A stretch of DNA of 64,000 nucleotides, from NCBI RefSeq assembly GCF_028765165.1, contig NZ_JARADB010000003.1, forward strand, positions 248,001-312,000. The letters run 5' to 3'. The notes beneath the pieces were generated by a model. That model saw only the letters and a list, made by a program, of their open reading frames with translations, did no database searches and was not told the DNA's origin. Position numbers and translations under genes: made by a program. This document shows, one piece after another, positions 36,716 to 44,905 of this stretch; positions within the stretch are counted from its first letter, which is position 1, and each line of letters opens with the position of its first letter. The DNA comes from Paenibacillus sp. MAHUQ-63. GTDB lineage: Bacteria > Bacillota > Bacilli > Paenibacillales > NBRC-103111.

Positions 36716-36778
36716 AATTGTATATGAAAAATCATATACAATTATCGTAGCAAAGGTAAATCGAGCTAATTGTATATG
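36716..36778. repeat. Perfect 11-bp inverted repeat plus a third copy of the arm
   Basis: AATTGTATATG (36716-36726), 6-nt loop, CATATACAATT (36733-36743); the arm recurs as AATTGTATATG at 36768-36778. Could be a paired operator or a small palindromic repeat element. Confidence 0.85.
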
Positions 36779-36978
36779 AAAAATAGGTTACAATTTAGTA
36801 TTTACAACGAATTCTGCTATTTCTATTACAAAAATCATACACATTCACGACTAAAGTGATAGTGCATTGACCATCGGTTATGCAATCGGAGTGTATTGCT
36901 ACTTGCGTGTGTAGGCTGAGGAATACGCCATCGAGAGGCATATCCAGAAGTGTGCTGCTATGGTGTACGCCCAACATA

Positions 36979-37012
36979 AGAAAAAGGACCTTCCCCTAAG
37001 GAAGGTCCTTTC
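36979..37012 (-). terminator. Rho-independent terminator of the PhyH-HEAT gene
   Basis: Minus strand AAAGGACCTTCC, loop TTAGG, GGAAGGTCCTTTTTCTT. Ten bases beyond the stop codon. Confidence 0.9.
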
Positions 37013-37021
37013 AACTCGTGC

Positions 37022-38431
37022 TTACGGATAAAACGTGCTCGCTTTGGTCGTCGTAGAGCACCAGCGGTTGTTCAACAGGAATTTGATGAGCGAGTTCTTC
37101 GCCCGCTCCGTGCCGATATAATTCAGCGACTCAGCAGCGTGCGCACGGACGTACCTGTTCTCGTCATCCAACGCGGCGATCAATTGCGGCACGGCTGGCT
37201 CCGCGGATGCGCCTAGGCGGGACAGCGATAAGCTGGACATAAAGCGCACTTGCGCGTTGGCGTCTTTGAGGCCGCGCTCCAAGCCTGCGACAATGAGGTC
37301 CACCGGTGAGTCCATGAAGCCTAGCGCGTCCACGACAGCGCTGCGGACTTTATCCTCCGGATGGTCCAGCAGCTGCGTCAAAGCGGGAACGGCTCCCGAC
37401 GCCAGCTTGCTCAGCTCGCCCAACGCAAACACGGCATGTGTAACCGTATTCACATTGGCATGCCGAAGTGCTGCGGTAAGACCGTCAACCGCCTCGCTTC
37501 CTGCAACCGACAATCCGTAGGCGGAAATGCGCGAAACATGATCGTCTTCGCTGGCTAATCCCTCCAGCAGCACATCGATACCGGCTTGCCCTCTGCGAGC
37601 CAAATCGTAAGCTGCATTGATTGCGTTCGTTTCCGAAGCGTGAAGAGTTTCTGCCAACTGTTGGATTTCCTGCGGATCCGATGAACCGGTTCCTGCCAAA
37701 CTGCACAGCTCCCCGGAAAGCCAGTTCCACGTTTCTTCCCACATCAGATCGTGATCTCCCATCGGAGCCAGTAAGTTAGCCGGTCTCTTCCACGCGCGCT
37801 CCTGATTGTTCCAGCTTGGCGCTTTCGGCAGCTCTGTGCGCATGAATTCGAACTTCAGCATATAACGGGGCTGTCCCAAAATATTCGGTGTGGAACGATG
37901 CCAAATATCATAATGAATGAGCGCGAACGTTCCCGCTTCACCGCTTGCCAGCACTTCGCCCGGGTGCTCATTGGATTCGAAGGCGCGTTTCTGATGATTT
38001 TGCGTGCCTGGCATAATGCCTGTAGGACCCAATTCCGCCGGCGTGTCCTGCGGGAAATACATAATCATCGCCCAGTTCGGGTGGTGATTGCGCACGCGGT
38101 CATAGCCCCAATAGCTGTCTTTGTGCCATCCGCCTGCTGTAGGCAGCGCGTTAAAGTGTCCATGTCTGTGCGCATGCATCATATAGTTCGGCCCCAGAAC
38201 GCTCGTTAAAGCGCCGGTGACGACCGGATGATCGAATACTTTCTGCAGCTCACGAATTCGCGGCAGCAAGTTGTTGCCGGGATTCCCCTCCTCGGCATAA
38301 ACGGTATTTAACTGATCGAGGAGATTCGCATGGAAAGCGCGGGAAAAATCGGTTTTCAGAATTAGCACACCATTCGTAATAAATTCTCTCATTTGCTCGT
38401 CTGTCAACAAAAGCGGTTGATTTTCTTGCAT
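37022..38431 (-). CDS. Phytanoyl-CoA dioxygenase-like protein fused to HEAT repeats
   Basis: 469-aa protein. Residues 1-~235 are a PhyH-type Fe(II)/2-oxoglutarate oxygenase with His103-x-Asp105 (GWHKDSYWG) and His178 (YDIWHRSTPN), followed by Arg189. Residues ~265-455 are about five HEAT/PBS-like helical repeats (VFALGELSKLASGAVPALTQLL; AESLNYIG), a protein-protein interaction scaffold. GGAGG is 8 nt before the ATG at 38431. Single gene with its own terminator. The fusion suggests a protein substrate or partner for the oxygenase; that is inference. Confidence 0.85.
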   Translation of the reverse strand: MQENQPLLLTDEQMREFITNGVLILKTDFSRAFHANLLDQLNTVYAEEGNPGNNLLPRIRELQKVFDHPVVTGALTSVLGPNYMMHAHRHGHFNALPTAGGWHKDSYWGYDRVRNHHPNWAMIMYFPQDTPAELGPTGIMPGTQNHQKRAFESNEHPGEVLASGEAGTFALIHYDIWHRSTPNILGQPRYMLKFEFMRTELPKAPSWNNQERAWKRPANLLAPMGDHDLMWEETWNWLSGELCSLAGTGSSDPQEIQQLAETLHASETNAINAAYDLARRGQAGIDVLLEGLASEDDHVSRISAYGLSVAGSEAVDGLTAALRHANVNTVTHAVFALGELSKLASGAVPALTQLLDHPEDKVRSAVVDALGFMDSPVDLIVAGLERGLKDANAQVRFMSSLSLSRLGASAEPAVPQLIAALDDENRYVRAHAAESLNYIGTERAKNSLIKFLLNNRWCSTTTKASTFYP

Positions 38432-38738
38432 AGCTCCTGCCTCCTTGGCGTGTAGGGAATGTGATAGCTTTACCCTTATTATAAGAGCGACGCTGCCGAT
38501 ACTTAATACACATTCTTAATCAGAGCTAGCACAAAACTAAGATAGAATCATGCCAACCTATAAATAGATGGTTTATAAAAGTAACCTATTAAGCTGCCGC
38601 TAAGTATTATTTTGCTGTATAAATTTGTTTCACGTTATCATCTTAATCTTGTGCTAACTTGCATGAGAAAAGTTCTTCTCCTCCCCTCCCTGCGCTCCTT
38701 AAACTAAATAGGAATATGCATGCATGAAGGAGGCCCAC
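38432..38738. other. Intergenic region between divergent genes
   Basis: 307 bp, AT-rich. A TATAAT-like hexamer on the minus strand near 38478-38486 may serve the PhyH-HEAT gene; TATAAATAGATGGTTTATA near 38569-38588 is a small inverted repeat. No gene seen. Confidence 0.5.
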
Positions 38739-39071
38739 ATGATGGCGCAACACTTTAAACAAGGCACCGACAGTCTTGTCATGAACGCGAAGGACGATGT
38801 CGCAACCGTTCTCCGCGATGTGAAGAGCGGTGAATCGATTCATTTTATGAAAGAGGATAGTTTGCAAAAACTCCCCGTACGCGATATCGTCCCATTCGGG
38901 CATAAGGTCGCGACCCGCTTCATCCGCCAAGGGGCCATGGTCTACAAATACGGCGAAATTATCGGCCGGGCGAACCGGGACATTGAAGCGGGCGAGCATG
39001 TCCACGTCCATAACATTGAAGGAACGCGGGGCCGCGGCGATATGGCCGGCAAGAAGGAGTGTGGGGCATGA
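38739..39071 (+). CDS. UxaA-family dehydratase small subunit (SAF domain)
   Basis: 110-aa protein equal to the N-terminal SAF domain of altronate/galactarate dehydratases (VRDIVPFGHKVATRFIRQGAMVYKYGEIIGRANRDIEAGEHVHVHNIE). ATG 38739 follows AAGGAGG by 5 nt; an adjacent ATG at 38742 is equally possible. It overlaps the large-subunit gene by 4 bp (ATGA). In this split form it resembles SuyA of sulfolactate sulfo-lyase as well as two-subunit altronate dehydratases, so the substrate (altronate, galactarate or sulfolactate) is open. Confidence 0.85.
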   Translation: MMAQHFKQGTDSLVMNAKDDVATVLRDVKSGESIHFMKEDSLQKLPVRDIVPFGHKVATRFIRQGAMVYKYGEIIGRANRDIEAGEHVHVHNIEGTRGRGDMAGKKECGA

Positions 39072-40228
39072 CGACGATCATGGGATATGAAAGAGAGAAC
39101 GGGGATATCGGCATTCGCAATCATTTGATTATCATTCCAACTGTCATTTGCGCCAATCATGTCTGCAATCGGATCGCCCAAATGACCCCGGGCGCAGTCG
39201 TTATCCCCCATCAACACGGCTGCAGCCAGATCGGGGACGACAAGAGCAGAACGTTCGACGTGCTTGCCGGAACAGGGAAAAATCCAAATGTCGGCGCAGC
39301 GATCATCGTCAGTCTGGGCTGCGAGGTGATCGATCCCGCGGCTCTGGCCGAGGCGATTGGCGCAACAGGCAAGCCGGTCGAGGTGTTCGACATCCAATCC
39401 GTCGGCGGCTCGGTGAAAGCCATTCAGCATGGCGCGGATGTGGCCAAACGGATGACCGCCCTGCTTGCGCAGCAGCCCAAAGTTCCGGTTCCGCTGAGCA
39501 AGCTGAAAGTCGGCGTCAAGTGCGGCGGTTCGGACGCCACTTCAGGCTTAGCCTCCAATCCCGCTTTGGGTATTGCTGCGGACCATATGATGGATGCCGG
39601 GGGCAGCATCGTCATCGGGGAAACGACCGAAATCATCGGCGCCGAGCACATCCTCGCCGGGCGGTGTTCGTCGCAGGCGACGAGCGACAAGCTGTACGGC
39701 GCCATCCGCCGGTTCGAGGAGGAGATCGAACGCATGGGTGCCGATATGCGCGGCGGCAATCCGAGCCCCGGGAACATCGCCGGCGGGCTGTCGACGATTG
39801 AGGAGAAATCGCTCGGCTGCATTTCCAAATGCGGCACGCATCCTATCGAAGATGTGATCGGTTATGCGGAGCAAATCCCCGGGCACGGACTGTTTTTCAT
39901 GGATTCGCCAGGGAATGATATCGAATGCGTATCCGGGATGGCTGCCGGCGGCGCACATATCGTCTGTTTTACGACAGGGCGAGGAACGCCTACGGGGGCC
40001 GCTGTCGTCCCGGTCATTAAGATCACGGCGAACCAATTCACTTATTCCTCCATGGAAGACAACATGGATGTGGATGTGAGCGATATGCTGGCGGGCACTC
40101 TTCATTTGAACCAAGCCGGCGAACGTATATGGCGCGAAATTTGCGAGGTGGCCGAAGGTAAGCTGACAAAAGCCGAAATTCTGGGCCATCAGGAATTCAG
40201 CATTAACCGGATCGGGCCGAGCTTATAA
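39068..40228 (+). CDS. UxaA-family dehydratase large subunit
   Basis: 386-aa catalytic subunit of the altronate/galactarate dehydratase family. It begins MTTIMGYERENGDIGIRNHLII, with conserved IPTVICANHVCNRIA, PHQHGCSQIGDD and VKCGGSDATSGLASNPALG motifs that hold the iron-binding site. ATG 39068 follows AAGGAG and overlaps the small-subunit stop. Likely removes water (or sulfite, if SuyB-like) from a hydroxy-acid. No uronate isomerase or reductase gene is adjacent, so the pathway is not identified. Its 3' end overlaps the convergent hemolysin III gene by 6 bp. Confidence 0.87.
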   Translation: MTTIMGYERENGDIGIRNHLIIIPTVICANHVCNRIAQMTPGAVVIPHQHGCSQIGDDKSRTFDVLAGTGKNPNVGAAIIVSLGCEVIDPAALAEAIGATGKPVEVFDIQSVGGSVKAIQHGADVAKRMTALLAQQPKVPVPLSKLKVGVKCGGSDATSGLASNPALGIAADHMMDAGGSIVIGETTEIIGAEHILAGRCSSQATSDKLYGAIRRFEEEIERMGADMRGGNPSPGNIAGGLSTIEEKSLGCISKCGTHPIEDVIGYAEQIPGHGLFFMDSPGNDIECVSGMAAGGAHIVCFTTGRGTPTGAAVVPVIKITANQFTYSSMEDNMDVDVSDMLAGTLHLNQAGERIWREICEVAEGKLTKAEILGHQEFSINRIGPSL

Positions 40229-40867
40229 CAATGCCGGCATCACAAAGGAATACACGGCGATAAAATGGCAGCCGCTCCCGGCAAGCACGAAAAGATGCCA
40301 AATGGCATGATGAAAGCGCAATCTGCGCCAGAGGAAGAACAATAGTCCGATGATGTACATCATCACGCCTGCTAAAACCCAAACCATCGCCACATTGGGC
40401 AGCAGCGCCTCCAGCGGAACGATGAACGCTCCCATGAATCCGGCCATCAGCAGGTATGTGAGCAGCCCCCAGGGGATGAACCGCCGAATGATGAAGCGAA
40501 TATAGCGTACGGCGCACAGAGCTAAAGCCCATATGAGCAGCAAAAGCGTATAGCCCAGCTTACCCTGCAGCGTAATCATCAGAAACGGCGTATACGAACC
40601 GGCGATGGCTATGAAAATCGCGGCATGATCCAACCTCTCGAAGCGCTGGCCCCACTTGGGCGTCCGGGAACAATGCAGAAGCGTTGAAGACAGAAAGACG
40701 AGGCAGAAGGACAAGCCATATATGGTGCAGCTGACGGTGTAGGCAAAATCCTCGAAAACCGCGGCCCGCTGCAGCAGCAGCACAAGCCCGAATGCGCTTA
40801 GCGCCGCCCCGATTCCGTGACTTAATGCATTTAGGCGTTCTTCTTTTAAATGCAGGCTATGATCCAT
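40223..40867 (-). CDS. Hemolysin III / PAQR-family membrane protein (YqfA-like)
   Basis: 214-aa, seven-helix membrane protein with the PAQR marks NALSHGIGAALS, SSTLLHCS, LDHAAIFIAIAGSYTPF and a C-terminal FHHAIWHLFVLAGSGCHFIAVY, whose His and Asp residues bind zinc in the family. Despite its name a haemolytic role is doubtful; members influence membrane properties. AAAGGAG lies 13 nt before the ATG inside an inverted repeat that can sequester it (see leader element). Follows the PlsY gene on the same strand. Confidence 0.9.
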   Translation of the reverse strand: MDHSLHLKEERLNALSHGIGAALSAFGLVLLLQRAAVFEDFAYTVSCTIYGLSFCLVFLSSTLLHCSRTPKWGQRFERLDHAAIFIAIAGSYTPFLMITLQGKLGYTLLLLIWALALCAVRYIRFIIRRFIPWGLLTYLLMAGFMGAFIVPLEALLPNVAMVWVLAGVMMYIIGLLFFLWRRLRFHHAIWHLFVLAGSGCHFIAVYSFVMPALL

Positions 40868-40954
40868 ACAAAGGGGTCACTCCTTTCCCAATTACGCCCT
40901 AGTTTCTCCCATGAGAGGAACTAGTATGTAACCGAAACGGTGTGACCCCTTTGT
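40868..40954 (-). promoter_or_regulatory. Structured 5' leader of the hemolysin III gene, candidate three-way junction RNA
   Basis: In the minus-strand transcript a perfect 13-bp stem (ACAAAGGGGTCAC with GTGACCCCTTTGT) closes an ~60-nt region holding two hairpins: ACCG-TTT-CGGT and CTAGTT..CTC / GAG..AACTAG. The 3' arm carries the ribosome binding site AAAGGAG next to it and ends directly before the start codon. No T run follows, so it is not a terminator. The shape suggests translation control, or a MITE-like insertion with 13-bp terminal inverted repeats. Confidence 0.6.
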
Positions 40955-40977
40955 CATTCCATGCGCTGCGCCGGACT

Positions 40978-41607
40978 CTATTCCCCTTGTTTGGAGCCCT
41001 TTTTGTTCAAATAATACGCCAGCTCCTTTCGATGCTTATACACGATCAACGCCATATTCCCCAGCCAAATCCATAACAGCGGCCCGGCAAAATCTCTCAC
41101 GAATAGATACGGGCCCAACAACAGGACGCCGAGTACGACCTGCAGACCGTCCGTCGTGGAGGAAACCGGGCTGCCTCTCTTCACTGTCTTGGTAACGGCC
41201 ATGCTGGCTGCCAGTATGACTGCCAAGACAAGCGAAGCTTCGAACTTCGTGAGCGCGCTCCAGACGCCGAAAGTTACGGCGATCGCCTTACCTCCTTTTC
41301 CTTTCAGAAACGGCGAAAAAGCGTGCCCGACAATAGGTGCAAGCGCAACAGGCACGATCGCCAATCCTTGCACCCGGGACTGCTCGAGATGGATTCCGAG
41401 CAGCCAGACAAGGATGGCATATCCTTTGAGGAAATCCAGCGCTATGCCTGCCAGTCCGATTCGGTACCCCGCCGCTTTCCATAAATTCAATGCTCCCGGA
41501 TTGCCGTCTCCGACGTTTGTCAGGTTGTGCCGGGCAAGGCGGCCGAGCCAATACGAGAACATGAGCGAACCCGATACGAATGCGCAAACCGTCCATACGA
41601 GGATCAT
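40978..41607 (-). CDS. plsY: Glycerol-3-phosphate acyltransferase, PlsY type
   Basis: 209-aa multi-helix membrane enzyme using acyl-phosphate to acylate glycerol-3-phosphate. PlsY motifs: GSLMFSYWLGRL, NVGDGNPGALNLWKAAG, KGYAILVWL, APIVGHAFSPFLKGKGGKAIAVTFG. ATG 41607 overlaps the upstream glycosyltransferase stop (ATGA), so coupling is strict; GCGGGAG precedes it. Because of this pairing it may be a paralogue used for a specialised glycolipid or carotenoid-type lipid rather than the housekeeping PlsY. Confidence 0.87.
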   Translation of the reverse strand: MILVWTVCAFVSGSLMFSYWLGRLARHNLTNVGDGNPGALNLWKAAGYRIGLAGIALDFLKGYAILVWLLGIHLEQSRVQGLAIVPVALAPIVGHAFSPFLKGKGGKAIAVTFGVWSALTKFEASLVLAVILAASMAVTKTVKRGSPVSSTTDGLQVVLGVLLLGPYLFVRDFAGPLLWIWLGNMALIVYKHRKELAYYLNKKGSKQGE

Positions 41608-42707
41608 GGCTCCCGCCTGCTTCCTACGCGGACCTGTCTGCCTTTCCACGCCACGTGTCCCCGGAAGACGACTTGATATGCGGAATACGCCATGACCGCA
41701 ATGAGAAATAACGTTGAACATATATGCAGCACCAGCATGATCCATCCAAAAACACCGATATACCTGACCAAATAAAACATCTGCAGCGTGTAGATCAGAT
41801 AGCCCATGAATAACGGCAGCCACCACGAGGTGCCCAGAAATAAAAAGAACGATTCCGAGACAATCAGGCCGACCACCCAAACAGCGATCAGCGCGATCGT
41901 CCGTCCGGTTAGCTTGGATGTGCCAAGCACCGCGCCTTTGCCGAATCCCTGTACTTGGCTCTCCAGCCCTTGGGGATACATGCGGAAAGAGACCAAACCA
42001 TAGCCGATGAAATTGGTTACCGCGATACCCGCCTTCCGGAAGGCAGCACCCAGATTGAGATCGTCCAGCATTTCCGATTTGATGCCCTCGTGGCCGCCGA
42101 TTTTCTCGTAGTCCTCCCTTGTCGTAACGATGCAGGAACCGTATAGCCCTTTCCGGGGATTATTCCTCTCGAATGGAGACGTGAACGCAAACACGCCGAG
42201 GAAATTGAAGATAAGCGCCAGCCGCTCCACAAATTTCACCGTATAGTGAAAAGGCACTACCGAAACCGCGCCGCCGGCCTGATGCCGCGCCATGACGAGC
42301 GATTCCAGCGCTCTTGGCACCAACCGGATATCGGCGTCCAGGAATACGAATACATCCCCGCCGGCATGCAGATAACCGTTCCAAACAGCCCAGTTTTTAC
42401 CTGTCCACCCTTCCGGCAGCTGGCTGTTCCGGATGACGGTCACACCATAGCTCTCCGCTATTTCCCGGGTGTCGTCCTCCGAGAAGTCGTCCACAACAAT
42501 GATCTCGTAAGGCTCCAGTGTTTGCACCTTCAGCGCATGCAGCAGATGCGGCAGGTTGTACGATTCATTTCTCGCCGGAATAATGACGGACAGCTTCACT
42601 TGATGCATGCCTGGCACATAGGCCGGCCGAAGCACATTTTTGCGAAACAGCAGAAACCCGCAGAGACAACCGATGACGCAAATTGCCGCAATCGTCGCGT
42701 TTGCCAC
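41604..42707 (-). CDS. Family 2 glycosyltransferase, CrtQ-like
   Basis: 367-aa membrane-bound GT2. The catalytic domain starts after one helix: SVIIPARNESYNLPHLLHAL, IIVVDDFSEDDT, LDADIRLVP (DxD), and GHEGIKSEMLDDLNLG, followed by C-terminal helices (~260-350) and a VAWKGRQ ending. The pattern, including VSVVPFHYTVKFVERLALIFNFLGV and FRMYPQGLESQVQGF, matches the 4,4'-diaponeurosporenoate glycosyltransferase (CrtQ) group, though no other carotenoid gene lies nearby. GTG start follows GAGGGGG. Translationally coupled to the PlsY-type acyltransferase. Confidence 0.85.
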   Translation of the reverse strand: MANATIAAICVIGCLCGFLLFRKNVLRPAYVPGMHQVKLSVIIPARNESYNLPHLLHALKVQTLEPYEIIVVDDFSEDDTREIAESYGVTVIRNSQLPEGWTGKNWAVWNGYLHAGGDVFVFLDADIRLVPRALESLVMARHQAGGAVSVVPFHYTVKFVERLALIFNFLGVFAFTSPFERNNPRKGLYGSCIVTTREDYEKIGGHEGIKSEMLDDLNLGAAFRKAGIAVTNFIGYGLVSFRMYPQGLESQVQGFGKGAVLGTSKLTGRTIALIAVWVVGLIVSESFFLFLGTSWWLPLFMGYLIYTLQMFYLVRYIGVFGWIMLVLHICSTLFLIAVMAYSAYQVVFRGHVAWKGRQVRVGSRREP

Positions 42708-42837
42708 TTTTTAGCCCCCTCTCACTCGTTTTCTATCACCGCTCTTATCTGGTGTGCATATCCAGCTTGTAATCGATATATATGAGGAGCGAGGGAATTT
42801 TACGCCAAGGGGTGTGAACGGGAGCATGCTGTAACCA

Positions 42838-42866
42838 TTGACGGAGCGAAGCTAGTTGTCTACAAT
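42838..42866 (+). promoter_or_regulatory. Strong sigma-A promoter of the 172-aa protein gene
   Basis: TTGACG, 17-nt spacer, TACAAT; transcription start near 42873, only about 16 nt before the start codon. Confidence 0.8.
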
Positions 42867-42888
42867 CGGGCAGAGGAGTGATGGGAAT

Positions 42889-43407
42889 TTGTTGGAAACG
42901 AATGCGATGCAAGATTGGGAAAGTTGGAATGACGAAACGTTGGTTTCGGCTTGCTTTGCCCCGCTTATCCGGTTGTACAAACAATTAAGCAGCGGCGATG
43001 GCGATGTGGCCGGTTTATATCGGCAAATGAGCTCTGGCCAGCAAGCGTTGTTTATGTTCCAGACGTATTACCTCCATGCGATGAAGTCTGCCGAGGAGCT
43101 GTATTGGTGGAGTGCATACTTCATGGCCCAAGGGGAACGATGGGCTGCACTCAAGGCGAAGATGCGCGAGCTTGGGGATTCTGAGTTCATTACGCTGCTG
43201 CAGGAAGTGGAAGATTATCTGCGAACTCGCGAGCATCCGTACGAGCTTTCTGAATTTGCTGCGGTATCGCGGGAGGATCTGCGATCCGATAAGGAGCTGT
43301 GCAGGTTCATCGAGTCCGCCTATAAGCGTCTGCAGCAGGTTAGCGACGGAACGATCCGACGGTTGGCGGATTGGATACGATCCGCACCTCATGTTTTTTT
43401 AACCTAG
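42889..43407 (+). CDS. Conserved hypothetical cytoplasmic protein
   Basis: 172-aa helical protein with no domain I recognise (WNDETLVSACFAPLIRLYKQLSSGDGDVAGLYRQ; QALFMFQTYYLHAMKSAEELYWW). The start is placed at TTG 42889 (or 42892): AGAGGAG lies 10 nt upstream, and the promoter at 42838-42866 excludes the earlier in-frame TTG at 42856. The next ATG in frame is 42907. Own promoter and terminator, so it is an independent gene. Confidence 0.75.
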   Translation: MLETNAMQDWESWNDETLVSACFAPLIRLYKQLSSGDGDVAGLYRQMSSGQQALFMFQTYYLHAMKSAEELYWWSAYFMAQGERWAALKAKMRELGDSEFITLLQEVEDYLRTREHPYELSEFAAVSREDLRSDKELCRFIESAYKRLQQVSDGTIRRLADWIRSAPHVFLT

Positions 43408-43430
43408 AGGTTTTTATAACTGTTCTCAAA

Positions 43431-43477
43431 CAGGGGCGTCCGTGCAGGTTTTGTAACCTGGGACGGCCCTTTTTTTG
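43431..43477 (+). terminator. Rho-independent terminator of the 172-aa protein gene
   Basis: AGGGGCGTCC and GGGACGGCCCT arms with internal CAGGTT-TTGT-AACCTG stem, then TTTTTTT. Confidence 0.9.
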
Positions 43478-43489
43478 CTTGGTCCGTGT

Positions 43490-44905
43490 AAGGTTGGCGG
43501 TGACGTGGTGCTGAGTAGCTGATTTGTCGGGCATGGCGCTGACGTGGGGTTGCTGATGTGTTCGGCGTGGCGCGATGTTGAGTAGCTGATGTGTTGGCGG
43601 TGACGTGGTGTTGAGTAGCTGATTTGTGGGCGTGGAGCGGTGTTGAGTAGCTGATTTGTGGGCGATGACGGGGTGCTGCTGAGTAGCTAATGTGTTGGGC
43701 GTGGCGTGGTGTTGAGTAGCTAATGTGTTGGGCGTGGCGTGGTGTGGAGTAGCTGATGTGTTGGGCGTGGCGCTGGTGTGGAGTTGCTGATGTGTTGGAC
43801 GTGGCGCTGGTGTGGAGTAGCTGATGTGTCGGGCATGGCGCTGACGTGGAGTTGCTGATGTGTTGGGCGTGGCGCTGACGTGGAGTTGCTGATGTGTTGG
43901 GCGTGGCGCTGGTGTGGAGTAGCTGATGTGTCGGGCATGGCGCTGACGTGGAGTTGCTGATGTGTTGGCGATGGCGTGGCGTGGAGCAGCTGATGTGTTG
44001 GTGGTGACGTGATGCTGAGTAGCTGATGTGTTGGGCAAAGCATGGCGTGGAGTAGCTAATGTGTTGGGGTGACGTGGTGTTGAGTAGCTGATGTGTCGGG
44101 CATGGCGCTGACGTGGGGTTGGTGATGTGTTGGGCGTGGCGCGATGTTGAGTAGCTGATGTGTTGGCGGTGACGTGGTGTTGAGTAGCTGATTTGTGGGC
44201 GTGGAGCGGTGTTGAGTAGCTGATTTGTGGGCGATGACGGGGTGCTGCTGAGTAGCTAATGTGTTGGGCGTGGCGTGGTGTTGAGTAGCTAATGTGTTGG
44301 GCGTGGCGCTGGTGTGGAATAGCTGATGTGTTGGCGGTGACGTGGTGTTGAGTAGCTGATGTGTTGGGCGTAGCATGACGTGGTGTAGCTAATGTGTTGA
44401 GCGTGGCGCCGGCGTGGAGTAGCTGATGTGTTGGGTGTGGCGCTGGCGTGGAGCAGCTGATGTGTTGGTGGTGACGTGGTGTTGAGTAGCTGATGTGTTG
44501 GGCGTAGCATGACGAGGAGTTGCTGATTTGTTGGGCGTGGCGCTGGCCGTGGAGTAGCTAATGTGTTGGCGATGGCGTGGCGTGGAGTAGCTGATGTGTT
44601 GGCGATGGCGTGGCGTGGAGTAGCTGATGTGTTGGCGATGGCGTGGCGTGGAGTAGCTGATGTGTTGGTGGTGGCGTGGCGTGGAGTAGCTGATGTGTTG
44701 GTGGTGGCGTGGCGTGGAGTAGCTGATGTGTTGGTGGTAACGTGGTGCTGAGTAGCTGATGTGTCGGGCATGGCGCTGACGTGGGGTTGCTAATGTGTTT
44801 GGCGTGGCGCGATGTTGAGTAGCTGATGTGTTGGGCATGGCGCTGACGTGGGGTTGCTGATGTGTTGGGCGTGGCGCGATGTTGAGTAGCTGATGTGTTG
44901 GGCGG
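43490..44905. repeat. 1.4-kb degenerate minisatellite (about 33-39 bp unit)
   Basis: The motif GAGTAGCTGATGTGTTGG alternates with GTGGCGCTGACGTGG-like links throughout. Part (about 44570-44740) is a nearly perfect 33-bp array. A higher-order duplication is present: the segment at about 43496-43737 recurs at about 44065-44306 with a constant 569-bp offset. Several minus-strand frames stay open across it, but all are repeat-derived (NTSATPRH-like) and lack ribosome binding sites, so I call no gene. Confidence 0.9.

Larger units (their letters stand above)
36197..36978. other. Non-coding, repeat-rich intergenic region
   Basis: About 0.78 kb between convergent genes. Apart from the tandem repeat, the 197-bp-offset direct repeat and the AATTGTATATG palindrome I see no gene on either strand. 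Confidence 0.65.
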
